Origin: Semisulcospira habei | Lineage: Eukaryota > Mollusca > Gastropoda > Semisulcospiridae | Assembly: GCA_036245525.1 (NCBI GenBank) | Contig: BTPG01000005.1 | Coordinates: forward strand, 208,477,242-208,541,241 | Reading direction: 5' to 3' | DNA: 64,000 bases | In this document: positions 23,484-34,100 of the stretch, in pieces | Layout: each line of letters opens with the position of its first letter | Numbering within the stretch: position 1 is the stretch's first letter | Notes under the pieces: model-generated | Seen by the model: only the letters and a program-made list of their open reading frames with translations | What the model was told of the DNA's origin: nothing | Database searches by the model: none | Program-made: the position numbers and the translations under genes

Positions 23484-23689
23484 CTAACCCCTTCACTGCC
23501 AGAACCCAGCAAATATCGCACAGCTGCAAGAGGCACAGAACCTCACGAACCCCGGCAATTGCAGGGGCACATGAGGTTCTATGCCTCTTGCTTTCTCCAT
23601 TTACATCGACATTCCTCATGCAGAGCAGTGATTGGGCTTTCAGTCCGTTGTGCTTTTACATCCAAGGTCATAGGCAGTGAAATGGTTAA
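23484..23689. repeat. H3 hairpin MITE abutting the POP1 stop codon
   Basis: The left end CTAACCCCTTCACTGCC (TTAA mutated to CTAA) mirrors the right end GGCAGTGAAATGGTTAA. The core is GCAAGAGGCACAGAACCTC facing GAGGTTCTATGCCTCTTGC. The right TTAA (23686-23689) contains the POP1 stop codon (TAA on the minus strand at 23688-23686). The POP1 3' UTR therefore begins as MITE sequence. Confidence 0.85.
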
Positions 23690-25157
23690 ATAAGAACAGA
23701 TAGGCATGCAAATCGATACTGCCTGGAGGTGGGGTTCCTGACCAACACGTGACAGGGTTTTCCATCCAGCGTGTTCCTCAGAGCCGCCAGCAGACCCGGC
23801 AGGGCACAGAACCCCAGCCCTGACCCATGACCCCGCCCAAAGTCAAAGCTGCCATTTGTAAGGAACCCTATGATTGGTCGCTCTGTGGCATCAAGTAATG
23901 TCACCGATGGTTCTTTCTTATCTGAGAGTTGTGCTTCTGGTGGCTGCACCTTAGCAGCTGATGTGGCTGGCTTTTGCACTGAATCTGTTTCTGTTGAACT
24001 TGATTTAGCAGTTTGGTTGACTTCTGCAACAGACTTGCGCTGTGTCTGAGATGTAGCACTAGCAGCAAGTTCACCAGATGCACTGGAGCCAGCCTTGTCC
24101 TTTTTGATGCCTTTCTTTTTCTTCTTAGTCTTTTTCTTGAGCTTGTCTGCTGGGCTGCATTTCTGCGGGTGCAGACGCTCTACAGGACCGCCAAAGTCTG
24201 AGTCTTTGACCAGCTGCTCGAGGTCCTTGCATGTAGGCAGACAGATCATGGCATGTTCAGCCGGTACGCCACGCATCGAGCATGTGACAGTCACGGCGAC
24301 AATGCTGGACAGGTGGGCAGACAGCAATGTCTGATTCTGGCCATGGCTTAACAGAATGGACAGCTTTGTGTTACCACTACCTTTTCTATTACTGTGAACC
24401 CTGCGAAACCTGTGTGACATTGCACTGGCTTGACAACCTGAAGCCAGTACAGTGGCGCTTAGGTTTCGCAGGAGTCTCCTGCAACGCAGGACATAAAACT
24501 GTGAAACTGATACTGAAGAAACAAGCAACGTGCTGTCTTTTGTGCTGGGAACTGTTGCGGGCTTTTCAGCAGGCACTGATGTGTCAACTGTTGCAGGGTT
24601 TTCAGCAGGCACTGATGTGTCAACAGCATTGGTGACTGCATGCACAAGAGGGTCAATGAGGAGTGATTTCCCCGCAGCTGTAGACTTGTCTGAACTGTAA
24701 CTATTCAACAGTTCAGCTGCCTTGGCTCTCCACTCCTTCACGAGACAAGCAAACGGACAGTGGAACGGAGCAGGCACACCCAGGCGAGGGTAGTTACAGC
24801 GTTTAGCTGGGGGACGTCGCTCGTGTTTGTCTGTCAGTTGTCGCTTCGTCTCCAGCTGCTGCTGCTCACCGGCAGCTGTGTCAGGGAAGTCATATGGGAA
24901 GTGAAGCTCTCCTAAACGTGCTGCGACACTGCGAGCTTCCCTCAGTCCCCCCACCCTAGCTCCCCTGTAGACCAGGGCCACCCAAAAAGCCATGCCCCAC
25001 CTGCTGGGCAGGACCACATCCCAGCCACTTCCCACCCCCGCACACACAGGGGACGGTCTACCGGAGGTGGAGGAGTTGGAGACCTGCTGCCCACCTGGTC
25101 GCTGTAGCAACAAGACAGGCACTCGCGACTCAAGGTCACCAAGCTGTAGTGCCGAGC
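23686..25157 (-). CDS. POP1: POP1 terminal exon 7
   Basis: CTTGCAG|GCTCGG. It contains [11 protein letters not shown], the POPLD domain ([28 protein letters not shown]), [14 protein letters not shown], a tandem 9-residue duplicate ([13 protein letters not shown]), ILLSHG, AMICLPT, a poly-Lys run and the terminal [11 protein letters not shown]. The stop TAA is inside a MITE TTAA. Confidence 0.95.
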
Positions 25158-28100
25158 CTGCAAGACAGATAAGCGAATAAGAATAGTGTTCTCAACTCTA
25201 TGTAGTGTATTATGGATGACGAAACAGCAAATTTCTGTTTGAATATTTTGGTCATGCAATAAAGTGGTATTGATTGTCTTAACAGCGTATGAAGCACAGA
25301 TCCCAATATAAACTGCTGATAAATACTGAACACCGCCCAACTGCAAGAGGTATAGATCCTCATGAGCCCCCACAAAGGCCTCTTGCTGACACCACTCTTG
25401 TATCCACATTATTTTAATGGCTGGGATATCTCATGATAAATTTACGATTTCTAAAATAAAAACTGCATCCACTGGCAGTGAAGGAGTGCATTACTTCACA
25501 GCTAGTGGCTCGACACGATAGAATGAATCCATCACAGATTCGCTACCCCATACACCTGCTGAGGGGAACAGATAATGATGAGGGTCAGCAAGACGCACAG
25601 CACAGATTCCCACAAGTCCCTGCAACAGTGGCAACCCATTAGGATATATGCATCATTACTTTTCGTATCGTCTTCTGTTGTGGCCTTGAGGAGGCCCAAC
25701 AGTTAACACAACAGAACAAAATCAAATGCGTATAACCATATTTTACTTGACAACATCCCGTCTAAACAAGCATGAGCCCCAACACCCTACAGCAGGAGGT
25801 GGATTGACCATGATAATTCAATTGTAGTGCCAGATTAGCTTGGCACCTTCAGTCACGAAGCTGATCTGGCACTACCCTTGAATTATCATGGTCAATCCAC
25901 CTCCTGCAACTGGTACATAGTCGTTAGCGAACACTTCCAAAATTTGGGACAAGCACCCGTGGGGCTAAAAGGATTAAAACTGCTTGGCACCTGGTATCAG
26001 GAGTTGTGAGCGGCGCTTGTTCAACTCTTGTTCCGACATCTTGGAAGTTGTGACAACTTGACGTACAGCCTTGTCCCACAGTGGGGAAAATGATGCACCT
26101 TGGGGGAACTGCTCCATTACATCTGAACATGAAGCTAAAAAACATAAAGAACACAACAAATCTCCTTTGATCATATGGCTGTCATTGTCTATGATCATGT
26201 CATGAATGTTGCTAAATAATTTTTGATAATCATCTGCAGCTGAGCAGACGATTGTTACAAATTCTTTGTTAATATTCGTGGTAACTGCGGAACTCCCAGA
26301 AGCTAGAGGGGACGAATCAAGGCATGATCCTCCAAATGTAATGCTAGCACAGCTATACTGTCTCCATGGGTGACAGTGCAATAAATTGAAATAACTTAAA
26401 ACGGCCCACAAACTAACTTTGTTCCATAATCCAAAACCAGCAAGAGACATAAATTCTCATGAGCCCTTGTGAATGCAGGACCTCAGGAGAACTTGCATCT
26501 CTTGCAGATGGAACATGCTGGCGGAAGAGCTGTTCTATCTGAACCAAAGACGTAAAATATTCAGCTTTCTTGGATTTTGAAAAAGTCAAATCAGCTTCCA
26601 GGACTGAAGACTGTCACCCATAACTTCAACAGGTAAACAGCTAAACGAAAACAATGTTTTCAAACTGTGGGAGGTAGACCTGTCATTCCATAGAATGTGT
26701 AAAGTTATCAGTAAGCAAGGAGACGGACGGTGGCTGAAGACCAGGGCAGGATTCGAACCCACACCCCCGACACATTACTGTCGGTGCTCTTCCATTGAGC
26801 TACCTGGTCGCAGAGTGTGCCACATGTCGTTAACACTTAAAAAAAACAACCTCCAGTAAATGGTAGGTGCAAAAAGTTAAATAACTAAACATTTAACCCA
26901 TTTAGCCCCCGAGTCCCTACAGCAGGAGCTTGACTGACCATGATAGTTCAAGGGTAGTGCCAGAGCCAAGCTAATCTGACACTAACCTTGAATTATCATG
27001 GTCAATCAAGCTCCTGCAACCGGTACATAAGTCATCAGGCAACACCTCCAACATTTGAGAAACGGGACCTTGGGGCTAAAATGTAATGATGTGCTTCTGT
27101 GCCGTTTTACTACTGTCCGGTACCTGCGTCCGTCAAATCCACTTTGGTACGTTTTGGTGGCAGCAGTAGACGTGGGTCACGGACAGTCAGTGCTAGGACA
27201 GCGCGTGGGGACACCTCAGCCGGCGACCTACACTTTGCAACACGTTCCCACACAGCGTGCTGGCTCTTCAGATCGCCGAGAGCGTTATCGTGCGCGTAGT
27301 GGCGCTGCCACCAATGCTGCAACTTCATCTCACCACCGGCACTTATTGCTGCTTGGTTTGATGTTCCATCACCCGCATCCATCTGCACAGACTTTCCTTC
27401 AGCTGCACCTCCAGTGAGCCTACTCTCTACTGCGTCTCCAGTGCCATTGAGTTTGTTTTCACTGGTGCTGCTGGTTTCCGAAGAAACATTTGCTTGTCTA
27501 AGAGTTTCAGACAGCACAAGGTTAGAGGCAGGCCCTGTCAATCGAAAACGCACCAGTTGATCTTTGAGACTGACCAGTCGAATGTTTCCCACTTGCACCT
27601 CCGTGCCTCCAGGTGGTAGAGGTTGTCTTGAAGCAGATTCTGTCTCAATGGGTGCAGCCGATGCTTGCTTGCGTGTTTTTTTGGTGGATTGCTTGGATGT
27701 CTTCCCCGATGCTTTTCCATCTTTATTCAAAGTCACAGACAGCTTTGATGTCTTCCCTGAAGCTGTTCCATTCTTCGCCAAAGTCACAGACAAGATTTCA
27801 TTGCTTTTTTGCTGGTCCTGTTGTTCAGGTTGAGAATGACAGTTCCCTGACGCTTCAGATAACTGGACAACAGCATCGCCAGAACTGACGTCCACCCCAG
27901 CCACCAAAGAACAAGACTTGACAAGTTCTGTCCACACTGCGGAGTAAGCAGCAGGGTGACACCACAGCCACAGCTGCTCTCCGATACTCTCCACACTGGG
28001 GTTAATGACACCAGCAGGAGTGCGCCACAAGTAGATGACAGGTGACAGAGCCCCAAGGGGGTAGGAACCACAGGTATACAGTGTCACCTCACCCCATCGC

Positions 28101-31100
28101 TGACCAGAACTTGTGGCTTTGGAAGCAAACGTGAGGCCTGAAGAAAAAAAAAAAAAAGGCCTGCTTATACAGTCATTTGTCAAACATGTTGCTCACAGCT
28201 GTAAATCTGTCTAACACTAAACAAGAAAGGCAAAGCCCTTATGGCTCAAATGTGTGACTAATCCACATAAGTGCGACCTTTGTGACCTTGACCTTTCCAA
28301 CAGGTCACTGAAATGAGCAGGTGCTTACGTGTCTTAACAGAAGGAAAGGGCTGGCTTCTGTACCAGCGAAATCTGAGTTTTCTTAAAATGTACCTTTGTG
28401 AGCGATCAAATAAATTAGTATGCACCGAAAGGTGTTATCAGCTACCAAATTTGAATTTGATCGCAAGGTTTGCAAAAACGTTGATACATCTACAATTCTA
28501 TCAAAAACTGTCATTTTTCAAACACTTGCTGACCTAATGACCTTTCCCAGTGGTCATCCAAATTATGTAGTATGCATAGAAAGGCGCTCATACACACACA
28601 GTGGATGTCACATATAAGTAATGGGGTAAACGCTTACATATATAGGCCTATTAATACAACCATTCGTATTGAAAACTTTATGCATTACCAGCATCAGAGG
28701 TTACCAAGTGGTCATAATCACTGGACATATTTCAGAAGAGGTGTCAGTTGTTTTCATCATGTGCTGGTAATTTGGAAAAAGCAGTGATATACCGGTAGTT
28801 TGATAATGAAACAGCATCACCTAGGACAATTCTACTGGCACAAAAGTTTAACCCATTCAGCCCTGACGCACTACAGCAAGAGATGGGCTGACCATGATAA
28901 TTCAAGGGTCGTGCCAGATTAGCTTGGCACAACCCTTGAATTATCATGGTCGATCCATCTCCTGCAACAGGAGAATAGTTGTTAGATGATGCCTCCAAAA
29001 TTTTGGAAATATGTGCGCCGGGCTGAACGAGTTAATCAAAGTGAGAATGGTACGCAAAGTTGACCCTTCAAGCCCAGATGCACTACATCAGCAGACGAAT
29101 CAACCAAGAAAATTCAAGAGTAGTGCCAGATCAGCTTGGCACCACCAGGCGCCAAGCTAATCGGGCGCAACTCTTGAACTATCATTTTCAATCCTTTAAC
29201 TGGTGTACAGCAGTCAGACGGCACCTCAAAACTTTGGGACATGCGGCTATGGGGATAAAAAGGGCTTAACCCTTATCATTCAGAATACACCAGTGTGTGA
29301 AATAAGTTGGACTAAAACAGTTCAAGGGTAGTGCCAGAACAGCTTGGTGCCTTTAGGCGCCAAGCTGTTCTGGCACCACCCCTGAACTAAAGACATTGGT
29401 CTGTATCCTTATCTGTCAGTACTATAATGTAGCTTGCATATATGGCAGCAGGGCTTCCGTTTTAGTGCGTCTGTGCATCTATGACGCATTAAAACTCAAA
29501 ATTATGTACTGAAAATGTAACTAAGGGGTCGTCAGACGCACTAAATGTATTATCCTTGCGCCACCGTGCGTACCCTAACAGAGGTCGGCGACAGGCGTTC
29601 TATTTTTAGTGATGAGTTGGTTCATTCAACCGCTCACTTAGTCGCGGCTGCGTTCATAATCGACACAACTCCGGGGTCGTATGAGTGTAACTGGACGGGC
29701 ATCCTGTTAGTTTATTTGTGGTGCCAGCATGTTATTACAATGTGCGCGTTACATGTTGAACGCGTTACTTTGCTGTGACGTCACCATTGATAGTATTATG
29801 GAATACGGTATCGTGCGTTTCACTTTCAATCTGGTGTAACCGGACTGACTGGGTGTAGGCGACTTAAATAGTTTATCAGATAGACAAAAACTGTCCATCT
29901 AATACAGTACGCACTAAAGTGCCTACAGAGTTTAAGTCCGCATCCCTTTGTGGTCTAGGGAAGGGCTGGAGATTGCAGTGGAAAGTAAATAAATCTACTC
30001 TAGTCTCGCATGTGCACAACTGAAATCCGTGTTTATTTGCCTCGCGTTGTGTTCAATAGTCAAAGTTGCTTGCGCAATGGACTGACCACAGTATCCAGAA
30101 AAACCTTATTTTGACTGGATTTGGTGTTTGTTGCTGTTACGCGCTACTGAGCTGCTAACGTGCGCTCGCACGATCAGTCACACCGTCATACATGCACGGA
30201 CGTACACACACACAAACTTCTCGCACGTACACACGCACAGTCTCAGTCTTGCTCTCACTCTAGCTGAGCATCATAAGATGGAAGTAAGGTTCCAAGATTT
30301 ATTTATACCAGAAAAGCATTCATGATAAAACAAACATAATCAGTATTAGTCAAACCAGTGCAAGTGCTAATAACCTTAAACACACATAGGCATAACACCT
30401 ATACCTTCGATTACGACACCTAGCAGACCTATCTCCTATGACTACGATTCCTAGCGAACCTAACTCCTAGGCCTAACACCTATACGCACTTACCAATAAA
30501 ACCTAGCGCCGTCCTAACACATCCTAAACCCTATGACTAAACCAAAACGCTACTGTCACCTATAGGATAGGGCCGGGGTGGTTCGAGATGATCATTATTC
30601 ACAACCGTCTCGTGGGGTAGGGCCGGGGTGGCTCGAGGTGATCATTATTCACAACCTCCTCGTGGGGTAGGGTCGGGGTGGCTCGAGGTGATCATTATTC
30701 ACAACCGCCTTGTAGGGTAGGGCCGGGAAGTGTGAGAGAGGGACTGGAGTGTGAGAGATCATTATTCACAACCGCCTACAGGGGGAAAGGGACTGGAATG
30801 TGAGAGATCATTATTCACAACCGCTCACAGGGGGAAAGGGAGGATGATCATTATGCACAACCACCAACGAGACTGAGAATCGGCCGCTTTATATAGGCTC
30901 CCAGCCTCTGGAGCCGGAAACTACGTCACTGAGCTTCGCGCGTGTAGTCCGCTACACACCAACTAGCTAAGTCAGCAAAATTCTCGCTCACAGTGCGCCA
31001 CGCGTGCACTAAACCACTGAACTCTGACTCGCTGGTAGTAACTAGCGATAGCGTAAGCAGAGGGCTCCTCTGCTACACTGTAAAGAAGTTGTACTGAAAT

Positions 31101-34100
31101 GTGGAGAAAAAGAAAAAATAGACAACATTCCACACATCTCCAAGAGGCATAGATCATCATGAGCCTTCCAGGATTTCCACATGGTGACGTTTGCAGTTTT
31201 TCTCTGTGTGTGTGAGAGAGACAGAGAGGGTGACAAGCTTTGGCATGGTAGATTACCAGTTAAAGAATCCATATCATGGAAAGGCTATATATATATGTGT
31301 GTGTTTTTCTCTGTGTGTGAGACAGACAGAGAGGGTGGCAAGCTTTTGCACGATAGATTACCAGTTAAAGAATCAATATCATGGAAAGGCTATATATATG
31401 TGTGTGTTTTTCTCTGTGTGTGAGAGACAGAGAGGGTGACAAGCTTTGGCATGGTAGATTACCAGTTTTTAAAGAATCCATATCATGGAAAGGCTATTGT
31501 GTGTGTTTTTCTCTGTGTGTGAGAGAGACAGAGAGGGTGACAAGCTTTGGCATGGTAGATTACCAGTTTTTAAAGAATCCATATCATGGAAAGGCTATAT
31601 ATATGTGTGTGTTTTTCTGTGTGAGAGAGACAGAGAGGGTGACAAGCTTTGGCATGGTAGATTACCAGTTAAAAAGGTCTTCAACAGGATCATCCTGGAG
31701 AGAATGAAGAGCTCCGTTGACCCCAAGCTGAGAGACCAGCAAGCAGGATTCAGGAAAAACCGATCATGTACAGACCAGATCGCCACTCTCCGCATCATCG
31801 TGGAACAGTCTCTGGAGTGGAGCTCCTCGCTGTACGTCAACTTTGTGGATTACGAGAAAGCATTTGACAGCGTGGACCGAGAGACTCTGTGGAAACTCCT
31901 ATGACACTACGGTGTACCCACAAAGCTCATCCGCCTGATCAAGAGCAGCTACGATGGCATGACATGTCGCGTGATCCACGAAGGGCAGTTCACCAGGGAG
32001 CTCCAGGTCAGAACTGGTGTCAGGCAGGGGTGTCTGCTGTCTCCGTTCCTCTTCCTACTGGCCATAGACTGGGTCATGAAGAGGACTACAGAGCACAGAC
32101 GAAGTGGAATACAGTGGACACAGCTTGATGACCTCGATTTTGCAGATGACTTGGCATTACTGTCCCACACTCATCAACAAATGCAGGACAAGACCACGAG
32201 GCTTGCCAACGTCTCGTCCCAAGTGGGCCTCACCATCCACAAACAGAAAACAAAGACAATGAGGCTGAACGCAACCAGGGAAGAACCAGTCTTGCTTGCT
32301 GGCACCCCGTTGGAGGAAGTGGAGTCCTTCACATATCTCGGGAGCATCATAGACAAAAAAGGCGGCACTGATGCAGATGTCAGAGCACGAATCAGTAAAG
32401 CCAGAGCAGCCTTTCTCCAGTTGAAAAAAGTGTGGAGTTCTAGAGAGCTGTCACAACACACCAAACAACGTAAAAGCAGTTCTCCTATATGGAGCAGAGA
32501 CTTGGAGATTGACAAAATCCACAGTCAACAGAGTACAGATCTTCATAAACAGTTGCCTTAGAAGAATTTTGAAAATCCACTGGCCAGAGAAGATCAGCAA
32601 CGTCAGACTCTGGGAGAGAACAGAGCAGATAACAGCAGAGAATGAAATTGGGCGAAGAAGATGGGGATGGATTGGTCACAGTCTGAGAAAGCCAGCTTCC
32701 AGTATCACTAGGCAGGCATTGTCATGGAACCCCCAGGGAAAGAGGAAAAGAGGTAGGCCGAGAAACTCCTGGCGTCGAGACCTCCAAGCAGACATCAAGA
32801 GACTGGGAACCACCTGGAGTAGAATCGAAGGAGAAGCACAGGACAGGAGTTGCTGGAGGTCTGTCGTCGACGGCCTATACCCGGGTAGGGGTGACAGGCG
32901 TAAGTAAAGTAAGTATTACCATTTAAAGAATCCATATCATGGAAAGGCTATATATATATGTGTGTGTTTTTCTCTGTGTGTGAGAGAGACAGAGAGGGTG
33001 ACAAGCTTTTGCACGACAGATTACCAGTTAAAGAATCCTTATCATGGAAAGGCTATATATATGTGTGTGTTTTTCTCTGTGTGTGAGAGAGACAGAGAGG
33101 GTGACAAGCTTTGGCATGGTAGATTACCAGTTTTTAAAGAATCCTTATCATGGAAAGGCTATATATATGTGTGTGTTTTTCTCTGTGTGTGAGAGAGACA
33201 GAGAGGGTGACAAGCTTTGGCATGGTAGATTACCAGTTTTTAAAGAATCCATATCATGGAAAGGCTAAATATATGTGTGTGTTTTTCTCTGTGTGTGAGA
33301 GAGACAGAGAGGGTGACAAGCTTTGGCATGGTAGATTACCAGTTAAAGAATCCGTATCATGGAAAGGCTATATATATGTGTTTTTCTCTGTGTGTGAGAG
33401 AGACAGAGAGGGTGACAAGCTTTGGCATGGTAGATTACCAGTTAAAGAATCCATATCATGGAAAGGCTATATATATGTGTGTGTTTATCTCTGTGTGTGT
33501 GCGAGAGAGACAGAGATTGATTGATTGTACATTGCTTAACGTCCCGACAGCAACAAGACTTTCTCAGGACGTACCTGCGATGCTTGTGAAAAAAAACTAA
33601 GCAGAATATTGAATGTATGTCGCCAGCCGGTCCAATATGTTAAATAAACCTATGACATGGGGCCTAAATAAAGCTAAGACCATTTAGCAACACACATCCA
33701 ATATCAAGAGCTACAGGCAGCGCAGACAGTAGGGAGAATTTAAAAAAGGCAAATACAGGTGAATGGACCAAGGGTAGACAGAAACACATGCCCCAGAGTA
33801 GAAGGGAAACCCACCCTGTGGTGCTGACCAGGGTGACCCTGGGAACTAAAAAGTAGTTAACCCCACCCAAGTCCCCCAGGGCAGACCCGGGTGGGGGAGA
33901 GAGACAGAGGGTGACAAGCTTTGGCAGTGATAGATTACCAGTTAAAGAATCCATATTGTCATGGAAAGGCTATATATATAATGTGTGTGTTTTTCTTAAA
34001 TAAACCCCCACCCGGGGGGACTTGGGTGGGGTTAACAACTTTTTAGTTCCCAGTGTCACCCTGGTCAGCACCACAGGGTGGGTTTCCCTTCTACTCTGGG

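Noticed and set aside
27564..27888. Plus-strand frames over POP1 exon 5
   Set aside because: Antisense shadows of the conserved minus-strand exon.
30545..30850. CRISPR-like direct repeats with GATCATTATTCACAACC
   Set aside because: Spacing sequence is itself repeated and lies inside a solo LTR.
31181..33600. Tandem frames with [10 protein letters not shown] repeats
   Set aside because: They come from a 103-bp minisatellite read in several frames. The RTE insertion breaks the array and there is no start or stop conservation.
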